A stretch of DNA of 64,000 nt, from positions 76,676,638 through 76,740,637 of the forward strand of contig NC_054704.1 of the NCBI RefSeq assembly GCF_016097555.1, written 5' to 3'. Shown here in pieces: positions 28,684-41,010 of this stretch. A program made the position numbers and the translations under genes. The DNA is from Gigantopelta aegis. Taxonomy: Eukaryota; Mollusca; Gastropoda; Neomphalida; Peltospiridae. Under the pieces are notes generated by a model that did no database searches, was not told the origin of the DNA, and saw nothing but the letters and a program-made list of their open reading frames with translations. Position 1 is the first letter of the stretch. Every line of letters begins with the position of its first letter.

Positions 28684-29078
28684 AGGGACAGACCCTAGTT
28701 TTTAAACACTAAGGCATATTTTTCACCTAGACTCTACTTTCAACCCGTAAAAATGGACACTAAGTTTGGTTAATTTATAAACCTGTAACAAATTTGGATA
28801 CATCAGAGTGAAACAAGAGTCTGTGACGTTGAAATACACTTCCAAATAAACTAACACGCGACTCCGTAACAGTTACTTCTCAGACGCACGTGCGTTTTTC
28901 AAAATTTGAAAAATGCATTTTGTGTTATCAGAAACACTAGAATAACCAGAAACACTTCGGTTGTACGGAAATGGATAATCTAAACAATAAAATATAAGTA
29001 TTGTTTGATTTCAGTGATCATAAACGGCTCTAGTAGTGAAAAATATGCTGTAGTGTTTAAAAACTAGGGTATGTCCCT
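28684..29078. mobile_element. TTAA MITE, AGGGACAGACCCTAG family, intact TSD
   Basis: TIRs AGGGACAGACCCTAGTTTTT and AAAAACTAGGGTATGTCCCT with TTAA on both sides (28680-28683, 29079-29082). It is a full relative of the copy at 6388-6758, including TAAAAATGGACACTAAGTTT. Confidence 0.92.
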
Positions 29079-29082
29079 TTAA

Positions 29083-30258
29083 AGTCTTAGACTGAAACAG
29101 AATTTGTTTCAATATAGTGAATAAATATAATTGTAGTAAGGCTAATTATTTGTAATAGTTGGTAATATTACATAAACAAAAATAAAATAGCCCTATATAA
29201 TACTGGCCTATAACTTTCGCAGATATACTCACGTGTATCAAATGATTAAATCTAGAAGGTAGAACAATTTCAAAATTATTTTATATACATGTAAATGATT
29301 TTTAATTATATTGAAATAAACATTACGTAACAAAACTCCAACATTATATTTGTTTACCATCAATTAATTAATTAATTAAATAAATAAACATTAAATTTAT
29401 GTACAGAATTACATTGTTACAGCTATTGTGACTACTGTCATTGAAATTAATATTATTATGATTTTATTATTATTAATAGAACCATAAAGTTAATTTTATT
29501 GTTGTGAAGTGGAAAAGATGGTCACTTGCCCCATCCGGCTGCTACGTTGGCCTCTGTGTACCCATACCATATTTCCACAACCACAGTTTTCCTTTCGCGT
29601 GTTGAAATTCTAGCTCCAAACAGCTTTTAGATGCCTATTTCCAATGAAGATTAACGCATGCCACCCCTCCTTCCACTCCCCCTCGACCCTGCTTCTAGCA
29701 TGGCCAGGGGCTTGGTCCAAATTTAATTGAAGACCTAACCGTGCATTTTTATGATATTTACGGTAACATTTATCAGGTGTGTAATTTATTTGCCTATCAG
29801 ATTGTAGACCCTATTAGGTGTCGATCTACTTGTCAAAACCGCGCGACGCCGATAATACCCACGATGCCTATCAACTCCCCGCTAGATTCTCCCCTTTTAA
29901 TTTCCGTTTATTTTAAGTTATTGGCTAACGCGATACGGTGTTTTCATGGAAGACGATACCTCTAATCTTTTGTTGTCAGCCAGGATCGTTTTAATAGAAA
30001 CACCGTAATGAAAGAAACGTTCAGAACAACACACCATCAAATTACATGGGAACCCTATAATAGATAGCTACAGGGAATGCGGGTTGCTTCTAATTTAAAT
30101 CTTTTGTATGTAGAAACGGATGCCAAATAAGTGAAATAGGCAGTTTGTCTTTTTAACAAAATCAACTTGATAACCTCCCAGCGTTAAATATATATATCTA
30201 AATTTGTGCTGTTACTTGGTCATTGCTAATTTTCAAATATTCCAATATTCGCTAAAGA
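29083..30258. other. Intergenic, nothing recognised
   Basis: Mixed composition; the slightly GC-richer part around 29520-29960 has no supported frame. Confidence 0.5.
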
Positions 30259-30541
30259 AAAAATAAATAAAAGTTTGTTTTGTTTAACGACACCACTAGA
30301 GCACATTGATTTATTAATCATCGGCTATTGTATGTCAAACATATGGCCATTTTGACACAGTGATAGAGGGAAACCCTCTACATTTTTTTCATTGGTAGCA
30401 AGAAATCTTTTATATGCACCATCTCACAATGGTGGACTGGCTGGAACGAGAAATAGCCCAATGGGCCCACCGATGGGGATCGATCCCAAATCGACCGCGC
30501 ATCAAGCGAGTCCTTTACCATTGGGCTACGTCCCGCCCCCC
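30259..30541 (-). mobile_element. SINE, head H1 with tail T2, TSD TCGCTAAAGA
   Basis: Complete H1 head with GGGATCGATCCCC-type box B, slightly deleted body and full T2 tail. The duplication is at 30249-30258 and 30542-30551. Confidence 0.95.
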
Positions 30542-30658
30542 TCGCTAAAGAGAAACGTTAATAAAATAAATGTTATGATAGTGAACAATATAAAATTTAG
30601 TGAACAATATAAAATTTAAAGAGAGTCCGCATTGTTAAGATGTTTTCGATTAATAAAG

Positions 30659-31039
30659 AAAGAAATGTTTTATTTAACGACGCACTCAACACATTTTATT
30701 TACGGTTATATGGCGTCAGACATATGGTTAAGGACCACACAGTTTTTGAGAGGAAACCCGCTGTCGCCACTACATGGGCTACTATTTCCGATTAGCAGCA
30801 AGGGATCTTTTATTTGCGCTTCCCACAGGCAGGATAGCACAAACCATGGCCTTTGTTGAACCAGTTATGGATCACTGGTCGGTGCAAGTGGTTTACACAT
30901 ACCCATTGAGCCTTGCGGAGCCCTCACTCAGGGTTTGGAGTCGGTATTTGGATTAAAAATCCCTTGCCTCGACTGGGATCCGAACCCAGTACCTACCAGC
31001 CTGTAAACCGATGGCCTAACCACGACGCCATCGAGGCCG
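30659..31039 (-). mobile_element. SINE, head H2 with tail T1, 17-bp TSD
   Basis: Full-length element flanked by GTTTTCGATTAATAAAG (30642-30658 and 31040-31056). It lies 100 bp from an H1/T2 copy in the same orientation. Confidence 0.95.
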
Positions 31040-31190
31040 GTTTTCGATTAATAAAGACTTTTTAATGGTTAAAATGAATATTAAATACATTGTAAAAAAT
31101 GCATTAATATTAGTATCTATATATATCAATATAAGCCTTATTCATGCAGCTATACAAGCCATGTACTATAGTTGTTTATTTTTTTAAATA

Positions 31191-31221
31191 GCCCCCCCCC
31201 CCCCCCCCACACACACACACA
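31191..31221. repeat. Poly-C followed by (CA)n
   Basis: About 18 C then CACACACA; simple sequence. Confidence 0.9.
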
Positions 31222-31367
31222 TTTTTTTGTTATTTTGCATTAATATTTTTTTTTCCTGAGTAGGTTTCTTAATTATACATAATTGTATACATTTTTTTCC
31301 CAAGGCTTTATAAGAATACAAATCCATCAGTCTTTCTAATCTTTCATTGTCGTTATATAGCAATTCT

Positions 31368-31675
31368 GGGGCCGGACGTAGCCCAGTGGTAAACCGCTCG
31401 CTTGATGCGCGGTCGGTCTGGGATCGATCCCCATCGGTGGGCCAAATGGGCTATTTCTCGTCACAGCCAGTGCACCACGACTGGTATATCAAAGACCGTG
31501 GTATGTGCTATCCTGTCTGTGGGATGGTGCATATAAAAGATCCTTGCTGCTAATGGAAAAAATGTAGCGGGTTTCTTCTCTATGAGTGTGTCGAAATGAC
31601 CATATGTTTGACATCTAATAGCCGATGATTAATAAATCAATGTGCTCTAGTGGTGTCGTTACACAAAACAAACGT
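31368..31675 (+). mobile_element. SINE, head H1 with tail T2, full length, TSD TAGCAATTCT
   Basis: The best H1/T2 example: GGACGTAGCCCAGTGG box A, GGGATCGATCCCC box B, body and T2 tail with one change (GTCGTTACAC). TAGCAATTCT is at 31358-31367 and 31676-31685. Confidence 0.96.
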
Positions 31676-31685
31676 TAGCAATTCT

Positions 31686-32685
31686 ATATACTAGTATTTA
31701 TTGGGTTACACGTATTTAATATTTATGATATTTTTTTAATATCACGCCTAGAGCTCGAGTATGTGTGTTATGGGATTTGAGGAGGATAATGAACTGACTG
31801 GTAGTGCAAAGAAGTGGTTTGGAGACCAAGACATAACCTTCTACAAAAGTGAAACAAGTACATTTAATTCCAAAATGAAAAATAAGAAGAACAGTTCTTA
31901 CTTTATGTCAAATAAATCATTTGACCTACTCTCATATCCACAGAATTTCCTAATGTCTACAGTGTGCGATTGAAAACTGCATTATATATTTATTTTTTTT
32001 CAAAATGTGTTTCATAACCAAGGGTAAAAAGTAATAACTTATTATACCACAACTAAAGTGATTGCCGTCTAAAATGCCTCAAGTGACTGATTGTATTGCG
32101 GTTTGCTGAGTCTAGCTAAAGAACGGGAGAGCATTTCAAAATGGTTTACCCCCCACTGTCATGGTTGTTTGTGTAATATGGCGCTGAATTGCAACAAAAT
32201 ATAGATGGTTGTCTGTAAACTTGATAGGCTGTTATAAAAGCAATTTATTGGAGAGAACAACATGCGGAATTTGTTGAGGGTCACTTCCCAATTCGACAGG
32301 GGTCACATCATATCTCGGCAGGATTCCACGATATCGGGCTCATAGCCTGGCGTTTATCCTTTTTACTACTTGCTACAAGTAAATCCATCGCGAGGCGAAG
32401 GACATTAAAAACGAGAATGAGATTTGTATCTGAGGTTACTGGTATCAACTCTAAGTCAAATGCCATGCCAGTCGGTGATGCAGGTTCGAAACCCGTCAGT
32501 GTAAACTTAGGCGCGTGTGCAGAAACATATACAAGGGGTGGGTTTAGACTGTGGCTAGTGAAGTGGGGTTTTTTTGTGGGTTTTTTTTGGGAGCAGTGGG
32601 TTTCGATAGAATAAAACACATTGATTTATTCATCATCTACTATTAAAGACATGTTCATATTAGTCTAAAGAGATGTTCATATTAG
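31686..32685. other. Intergenic
   Basis: A 70-codon frame from 31761 (ending VCD) matches nothing I know. Around 32480-32500 a box B-like GGTTCGAAACCC may mark an old tRNA-like head, but no box A is convincing. Confidence 0.35.
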
Positions 32686-33090
32686 ATTCACACCAAACGT
32701 TTTCATGATTTTCAGCTGATATATATCCCATCTCACACCGAAGCGTTTTGTGATTTTCAGCTTATGTGTATTCCATCTCACACCAAAGCGTTTTGTGATT
32801 TTCAGCTTATGTGTATCCCATCTCACACCAAAGCGTTTTGTGATTTTAAGCTCATGTATATCCCATGTCTCACCAAAGCGTTTAGTGATTTTCAGCTTAT
32901 GTGTATCCCATCTCACATCAAAGTGTTTGGTGATTTTCAGCTTATGTGTATCCCATCTCACGCCACAATGATTCATGATTTTCAGTCGATGTATATCCCA
33001 TCACACTAAACAGTTTCGTAATTTTCAGCTATTGTGTATTCCATCTGACGCGAAATTGTTTAATGATTGTTAAATGACGTGTATTCCATA
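32686..33090. repeat. 45-bp minisatellite, about 9 copies
   Basis: Unit contains GTGTATCCCATCTCACACCA and GCGTTTTGTGATTTTCAGCT. The period is a multiple of three, so several frames stay open on both strands. The outer copies are more diverged than the inner ones. Confidence 0.93.
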
Positions 33091-33167
33091 GGATCCTTGC
33101 AATAATAAAGAAAACAAAGTGTGCGTAGGTTTCTCAGCACACCATCTTCCCAAATGTGGTCATTTTT

Positions 33168-33522
33168 AAAATGAGCTTGAAGATTCACAGAGCATGGGAC
33201 GGAATTTAATTAAAATGAGCTTGAAGATTCACAGAGCATGGGACGGAATTTAATTAAAATGAGCTTGAAGATTCACAGAGCATGGGACGGAATTTAATTA
33301 AAATGAGCTTGAAGATTCACAGAGAATGGGACGGAATTTAATTAAAATGAGCTTGAAGATTCACAGAGCATGGGACGGAATTTAATTAAAATGAGCTTGA
33401 AGATTCACAGAGCATGGGACGGAATTTAATTAAAATGAGCTTGAAGATTCACAGAGCATGGGACGGAATTTAATTAAAATGAGCTTGAAGATTCACAGAG
33501 CATGGGACGGAATTTAATTAAA
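33168..33522. repeat. 44-bp minisatellite, 8 near-identical copies
   Basis: Unit AAAATGAGCTTGAAGATTCA plus CAGAGCATGGGACGGAATTT plus AATT. Only one unit differs (GAATGG for GCATGG), so the array is young or homogenised. It lies 80 bp from the unrelated 45-bp array. Confidence 0.96.
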
Positions 33523-33524
33523 TC

Positions 33525-33772
33525 GGTAGAGGTACTTGTGTCGTAAGATGGAACCTTCCGGATCTGGATCGAACCCATTGTGTTGTTTTTCGTCCCAACT
33601 AGCACCCCACGACTGGTATATCAAAGGCTGTGGTATGTGCTGTCCTGTGTGTGTGAAAGTAAATATAAAAGACTCATTGCTGCCAATGGAAAAAATGTAG
33701 CGGATTTCTTCTGAAGATTTGTGTATCATAATTATCAAACGTTTGATATTTAATAGCCGATGATTAATTTTA
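33525..33772 (+). mobile_element. Diverged SINE with T2-like tail
   Basis: Head-like GATCTGGATCGAACCC, then GTCCCAACTAGCACCCCACG, body and part of T2 (TTTAATAGCCGATGATTAAT). The terminal GTCGTTAAA is lost. Confidence 0.7.
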
Positions 33773-33958
33773 TTTCTAGAAATACTTTTTCTCTCTCACT
33801 TTTTGTCGATCATTAGTTAGATCGTCTGATAAACTAATAACAAAACAAAATTCTGTTGACTGTTAATTAAAATGTCGACAGATATATTTCAGAATATTTC
33901 GTGGCCAAAAGCTCTAATTAATTTTTGTATCCTAGTTTTATTCAGTTCCAGTCCTTAA

Positions 33959-34311
33959 AGGGATATTCCTGAGTTTGTTGTAATTTTAAAGATGTTATCG
34001 ACTAACAGACTTTTTAACGATTGTAATTACATATCAAATATATTTTTCTGCATAAAATATTAGTGGCTGTATAGTAAACGTGTTTCTGGTCGTTCTAATA
34101 TTTGTACTAGGTTAAATTTCATTTTATTTCCTAAAAAAAACCCATGTTTTTGTACGTACAAAATTATTTGAAGGCAAAATCCAGTTTGGGTTTCACGACC
34201 AGACACATTGATATTCAAAACAAGAAAATATATTTAATATGTAAGTTTAATCGTAGAAATATTTTATTAGTCGGAAACATCTTACAATGCAGCAAACTCA
34301 GGAGTGTCCCT
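33959..34311. mobile_element. TTAA MITE, CTGAGTTTG family
   Basis: TIRs begin AGGGATATTCCTGAGTTTG and end CAAACTCAGGAGTGTCCCT, with TTAA on both sides (33955-33958, 34312-34315). Contains the palindromic TTTTGTACGTACAAAA. Copies in inverse orientation lie at 58639 and, partly, in the same family at 60613. Confidence 0.92.
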
Positions 34312-34315
34312 TTAA

Positions 34316-35045
34316 ATCTCGCATGCTACTTTCATCTATTCAGTCCTTACACCTCCCAACACAACAGTGTAACTTTAAATGAGTTACTTTGATGTTTTCA
34401 ATGCCTTTATTTTTTCTTGCCAATTTTGTTCAGGCTAAGTTGCTCATCTGTTCTTTGTGAAAGTTCTTTGTGTTGAATGTGGTAGGTAAAATACACGACC
34501 CAGGTTAAATAAACACCCGCGTGTTTTATACTGTGTATTGCGCCATAATTGGCCACATTTGATACTATAATTTGCTCCGACAAAAACACAGAATAGATTG
34601 AATTCGACAGAGCAAGATCGTGTTCACGCCAGGACACTGTTGCCAAAGGATAGGATAATCAAAGCCACTTGGTCATGTAAAGTGTTGCGGAGGTGTTAGT
34701 TAAGATACACGCTAGAGAAAGCAAGGGGATATCGAACCATTTGAGTCTACGTTATAGCGGATGGCTTAATACTAGTATTTCGTGCCCCTCTTCCCCCTCC
34801 CCTCGCCCCCAATACCCAGTGACAAATTTTCATCGTACGTATTAACGGACTATTTTTATGATTTAAGAAAGTCAGCGGTGCATTAAGGACGCTAAATTTT
34901 ACTATATTTTAGACGCTCGCGTGCGTGCGTGCACGCAGCCTGTGCGTGCCTGTGACGTGGAAACTCTATACACGAATGCTTTTTTATTAATAAAGACATA
35001 AATGTGCATTATGTGTGCGTTTGTGTTAGTGTTGGTGTGTGTAGT

Positions 35046-35048
<3 letters not shown>
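34316..35048. other. Intergenic, nothing recognised
   Basis: No supported gene; a CGTGCGTGCGTGC stretch near 34919 precedes a GT microsatellite. Confidence 0.5.

Positions 35049-35085
<37 letters not shown>
35049..35085. repeat. (GT)n microsatellite
   Basis: About 18 GT dinucleotides. Confidence 0.95.
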
Positions 35086-35088
<3 letters not shown>

Positions 35089-35171
35089 TCCAAACTGAAG
35101 TAGTGTGTGTTTTACAAAAAATCCGGGATGCACCTAGTCTCAAATAACTCGGAAGGGAGGGCAGAACACGA

Positions 35172-35270
35172 ATGAAAAATATTATTTATTTAATGACATC
35201 TCAACATATTGTAAATTACGACTATTCTGGTGTCTTAACATATGTTTATTTCGACTGCTCTAAAAAGAAC
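35172..35270 (-). mobile_element. SINE tail-like fragment T4
   Basis: TTTATTTAATGACATCTCAA, then GGTGTCTTAACATATG and TTTCGACTGC. It is related to 58233-58314, so probably another tail type sharing the (G)TCATTAAAT end. Confidence 0.5.
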
Positions 35271-35274
35271 ACGT

Positions 35275-36440
35275 GGAATTCACGTCATCCCCTTTAACTA
35301 CCGACCCTGCAACTCCTTCCACCCTTTACTCCTTTCGCTCGTAGGAATACTAGCAATAAGAATCGGTGGCGTACTCTGATCTGATTGGCTGAAAAAGTGT
35401 CACATTAGATTCTGACGAGAAGGCTAATCATACGCGGTCAAAATACATTGGAGTGACATAGCTCGAAACAAGTTAAGATTGCCGAGATTAGCTTGATACC
35501 GTCTCCAAGTTTAAGATGTCGTGTTGGGTTAGTCGGATTTCATCGTTTTGTAGTGATTGGACGAAACACTTCGCCGACAATCGCTCACTTTTATCTCTGT
35601 AGGTCGCTGTTTTCAAGATTAACCAAAATGGTCGGTGATAAAATCAGTGAACAAAAAAGGGCGCAATCCTTAATGTTAGGATTTGGTTACATAAAGAACG
35701 GAAAAACTACCATTAGGGGTCGACTACACACTGCTGTTAATCTTTAGGGGTCAACAAACAGAAGGAAAATGTCTCGCGAAAAATTACTTTAACAATGTAG
35801 AATGTATGGTTCCATGTTCTTCTATCACCCTTGCTTGACAAATTGCACGTTCTTTCGGGTAATGTATGACGACAGAAAGACCACATCTCGGATATGTCAT
35901 CTGCCTAGATGGTTTGAAAAATAGCAGTAAAGAAGTTTGACAATCGCCAGTGAAGAAGGTTGAAAATCATGGTTTAAACAATATTTATTCCCAATTATAA
36001 TGCTGGTTGGAGATTGGCCAACAGGCACAATGTCTATATCAAGGCCTCTCCCTACAATTTGAAAATGTAATTCAGGTTTACACAAGATGACAAACCAATA
36101 GTAAATTACAAGATTCCAAATCTTAAAGGCATATTCCCAAGGGCAAGTTAACAAATCTGTTCTCAACCCCAGGTCTACCAAGGATTATAAATAAAAGTAA
36201 CCTAGATTACTACTGAGAAAATTATCAGTCAAAAACTTTGGAAGTCAGTGAAGAAGTTTAAAAATTACCAGTAAAGAAGATTGTAATTACCCGCAAATAA
36301 ACTAGAAACATGTTTGACATTCACAAGAATTTCATTTTACTCAGCCCGAGGTACCGTACTGTAAACAACAGAACATTAGAACATATAATTTTAGTCGTTA
36401 CAAAGGATGTGTAAACCGGATATGTATTACAATGGTAACA
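35275..36440. other. Intergenic, nothing recognised
   Basis: Some frames of 80-95 codons occur (for example 35897-36181 minus) but none has a recognisable domain or splice context. Confidence 0.45.
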
Positions 36441-36449
36441 CAGTTAAGA

Positions 36450-36493
36450 CAATCTGTCTGTCTGTCTCTGTGTCTGTGTCTCTCTCTGTGTCT

Positions 36494-36561
<68 letters not shown>
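36450..36561. repeat. CTGT/(CT)n microsatellite
   Basis: TCTGTCTG and TGTC repeats passing into an uninterrupted CT run. Confidence 0.95.
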
Positions 36562-36562
<1 letters not shown>

Positions 36563-37738
36563 CATCTGTCCTTTACTTTCTTTATTCCATCCCTCTACCC
36601 TGTTACTTCTCTCTCGATCTTCGAATTGTAAATTATCGTCTTGGCAGTTCACTTTCACCTAACAGGTTGGATGTGATGAAAATCTTTTAATTTTTAAAAT
36701 TATTATTTAACAGACGAAGTATTTGAAAAACGTTCAATTTAAACAGTTATATCCTCCCAACTTTTTAAAAACTACATGTAAATTGTCTTATCAAAGTAAA
36801 TAAAACAGTGCTTCATACTTGTCAATGCATAGGACAACTTTCATATTAGTCTAAAAATGCTGGTCAAAGGGGAAAACGCACATGAATTTCGCACTCGCGC
36901 ACGAATGCACGCACTTGCGTATATTTAAACACCAGTCTGCTACTGTTAATCAGTGTCGTTCAAACTAGATGAACTCCACAACAAAACAAGAAAAAGAATA
37001 TTTAGAGATGTCGGCTGCTCTAAAAATAGACCATTTTCAATTGGGCGGAACCGCCTGTTCGGGAAGATCTATTTTCTACTTGGTATATTCCCCCGTATAT
37101 TTGATCCATAATGTCAGACGATGGCTCATTTAAGAATATTGTAATAGACCTAGTCACTTACATAAGAAATTCGTTGTAGGGAAAAAAACCCTCAGCAACA
37201 AGAAGAAAAAATACCCCTCCGAAAAATATAACAACCTAGAATTTATTTAGAAACATAGTTTTTCATATTCCCAAAAGTATTGGTCAATTTACTTCTGAAG
37301 TAAAGACCGATTCAGTTATATTTGTATATGTACTCAATGACATATCCAGAACGAGCTTGGAGATCTTATTTCAGTCAGTTTAAAATGTAAAAAATGTGTT
37401 AGAGAATTAAGGAAAACAAATCATTGGGTACAATGCCGTCGTAACCCCATAGACATATATATCCTGAACAACAAAAGAAGCGCCAATATTTTAATGTTAT
37501 GTGTATGTGTGTATGTGTCTCTACAAATAATTTTATAAGCTCTTTCAAAAGTGAAAACAGAGTGACTCTTCCATGATATCTCTGAACTACAGGGAGAGTA
37601 ATGCCAGTATTCGAGCGGTCAAGCTTGGACACACGTACCGACTCCAATAAAAATGTTTGTTGACGATGAACATTTATAACAATTTGCCGTATTTACCACA
37701 TTAACAGTTTTGAATTTCTATAGCGCTATATAATAATA
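36562..37738. other. Intergenic, nothing recognised
   Basis: AT-rich sequence without supported features. Confidence 0.5.
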
Positions 37739-38108
37739 GTCCAGTCCACAGCGTTATAAGTCAAAATATAGCTTTAAAGTCCAGATCATAGCATTATGAT
37801 CCAGACCATAGCTTTATGGTCCAGACCACAGTTTTATAGTCCAGACCACAGTTTTATAGTCCAGACCATAGCTTTATAGTCCAGATCATAGCATTATGGT
37901 CCAGACCATAGCTTTATGGTCCAGACCACAGTTTTATAGTCCAGACCACAATTTTATAGTCCAGACCATAGCTTTATAGTCCAAACCATAGCTTTACAGT
38001 ACAGACCATAGCGTTAAGAGTCCAAACTATATCTTTATAGTCCATATTACAGCTTTATAATCAACAGTAACTTTATAGTCCAGACTATGGCATTATAGTC
38101 CAGACAAT
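37739..38108. repeat. 20-bp minisatellite, about 18 copies
   Basis: Unit TCCAGACCATAGCTTTATAG, alternating with a TCCAGACCACAGTTTTATAG variant in a higher-order pattern near the centre. Edges are degenerate. Confidence 0.92.
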
Positions 38109-38113
38109 AGATC

Positions 38114-38233
38114 TGGAGCCTAATTCAGAAAGGCCTCTTAGGCTCTGCTAGACAACAAAGCATCCTCTTTGCAAGTCTTTTAGCACTGCACTGCGAGATC
38201 GCAAAGTTGCGAGAATTTAGTGAATTAGGCCCC
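38114..38233. mobile_element. 120-bp MITE, GGGGCCTAATTCA family
   Basis: Ends GGAGCCTAATTCAGAAAG and TTTAGTGAATTAGGCCCC (inverted), interior ATCGCAAAGTTGCGAGAA. A half copy of the same family lies at 40588-40660. Confidence 0.8.
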
Positions 38234-39250
38234 TGAACCCGATGAATCTTTAAGCACGGTACCTGCAAAAACCTCAGTATCGCCACAAACATCAATCCAG
38301 TACATATATTTACTTAACATCCGCCAAGTGTCCATACGGGAGTTGTGGGTTATTTATGGTATCATCGGCGTGGAGTAAATGTTTTGTTACCTCGCAGGTA
38401 TACAGCAAACAAAACACAACCTGGCCACTTACGGTGTCGTCTTACCGCAGTCAGCGGTCCTTTCTCCCGCCACAACATGTAACAATTGCCGCTGGGACGA
38501 CACAAAAACCGAGAGGTACTTGCGTTTTTTTTGCCGTCAATAAGAACATAACCTCGTCACCCCAGCGCTGCACGTGCCTCGCCGCCATTGTTGTGAGACG
38601 AGATTCACTGTTAGTCGAGTCTGTTGTAACGCAAACACTACTCTGACGCGTTCAAATAATGCGAGCGCTCGGTAACATTTATAGAATTGCTGCTAGACTG
38701 GTTTTGACGCTTGTTTTAAATGAAATGTTGATGGCCGAGTACCAGTCAAATATCGGCTGGCGTTAGCAAAAATCTTTTTCGTACTGAACGCAGACATGAT
38801 TATGTCCGAAAGCATTTTGAAGTTTCCGGATCTGCAGGTGGTTTCAACGATTATCGAGGTTGTTTTGAGGAGACAGATCGCGAATCCCAGCTGTAGTACC
38901 CAGATGAATGACACGTGGTCCCGTGATCAATGAATTCGTTGTTGGTCTTCTCATAACAGCATGCTGTGTCGACCTCTCAGATTACTAGCCACAAGAATGG
39001 ATATTAAAAAAAAGCAACAGCAACAAATCCCTAGGTACTTCCCACTAAACTAATTACTCTCAAATACTTTATTGTGGATGACATTTAAACAGGATGTCTT
39101 TCCGTACCAAACAGACTCAGGACTGTACCCTTAAAGGCTCATATAGACAGGATGCGGTGCGTGCGTGCGGTCCGGCTAAAAAATAAAATTGACCCCCCCC
39201 CCAAAAAAAAAAAATGAGTGGCCGTTAGATACCATTTATAACGAGTTGTT
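38234..39250. other. Locally CpG-richer intergenic stretch
   Basis: CpGs are denser at about 38350-38900 than in the flanks. A minus-strand frame at 38693-38914 starts MSFIWVLQLGFAICLL, like a signal peptide, but no splice partners or family are recognised. Confidence 0.3.
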
Positions 39251-39269
39251 TTAAAATGTATCCCTCCCT

Positions 39270-40341
<1,072 letters not shown>

Positions 40342-40579
40342 AGATTTTTTGCTCCAGCCAGTGCACCACGATTGGTACATCAAAGGCTATCCTGTCTGTG
40401 GAATGTTGTATATAAAAGACCCCTTGCTGCTAATCGAAAAGAGTAGCCCATGAAGTAGCGACAGCGGGTTTCCTCCCTCAATATCTGTGTGGTCCTTAAC
40501 CATATGCCCGACGCCATATAACCGTAAATAAAATGTGTTGAGTGCGTCGTTAAATAAACCATTTCCTTCCTTCCTTCCT
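40342..40579 (+). mobile_element. SINE with tail T1, 5'-truncated, TSD AATGTTC
   Basis: Starts GCTCCAGCCAGTGCACCACG and lacks the tRNA head; body has a short deletion; T1 tail and CCTT repeat. AATGTTC at 40335-40341 and 40580-40586. Confidence 0.9.
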
Positions 40580-40587
40580 AATGTTCT

Positions 40588-40660
40588 GGGGCCTAATTTA
40601 TTAAAACTCTCGCAACTTTGCGATCCTGCAGTATACTGCAAACACTCGTACAAGGACGAT
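40588..40660. mobile_element. Half copy of the GGGGCCTAATTCA MITE
   Basis: GGGGCCTAATTTATTAAAAC then TCTCGCAACTTTGCGATC, the inverse of the right half of 38114-38233. Confidence 0.7.
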
Positions 40661-40798
40661 TGGATGTTGATTAAGAGAGATTAAGCAAGCTTTATGAATG
40701 AGACAATGAGATTTAGCCCGTTAACGTGAATGACTACATACACCAATCTGCAACAGACACGGAAAAACAAATGGTTGACAGTCGTATTCATATACATT

Positions 40799-41010
40799 GC
40801 CCGTCCCAACTAGTGCCACACGACTGGTATATCAAAGACCCTAGTATGTGTTGTCCTATCTCCGGAAAAGCGCATATAAAATAGGGGGGGGGGGGGGGAA
40901 TGTAGCTGGTTTTCTTTGAAGACTACGTGTCAGATTTACCAAAGTTTGACATTCAACAGCCGATGAGTAAGTAATCAATGTGTAATAGTGGTGTCGTTAA
41001 ACAAAACAAA
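40799..41010 (+). mobile_element. SINE with tail T2, 5'-truncated
   Basis: Starts CGTCCCAACTAGTGCC; body interrupted by a G12 run; T2 tail ends GTGGTGTCGTTAAACAAAAC. Confidence 0.88.

Noticed and set aside
32677..32976. Repetitive ~99-codon frame (HKLKITKRFGVRWDT repeats)
   Set aside because: It is a translation of the 45-bp minisatellite; frames are open on both strands because the period is divisible by three.
33168..33522. Regular 44-bp repeats resembling a CRISPR array
   Set aside because: There are no spacers: units are head-to-tail and identical, and this is eukaryotic DNA.
38693..38914. Minus-strand frame with signal-peptide-like start MSFIWVLQLGFAICLL
   Set aside because: A single short frame without splice context or family; hydrophobic starts occur by chance.
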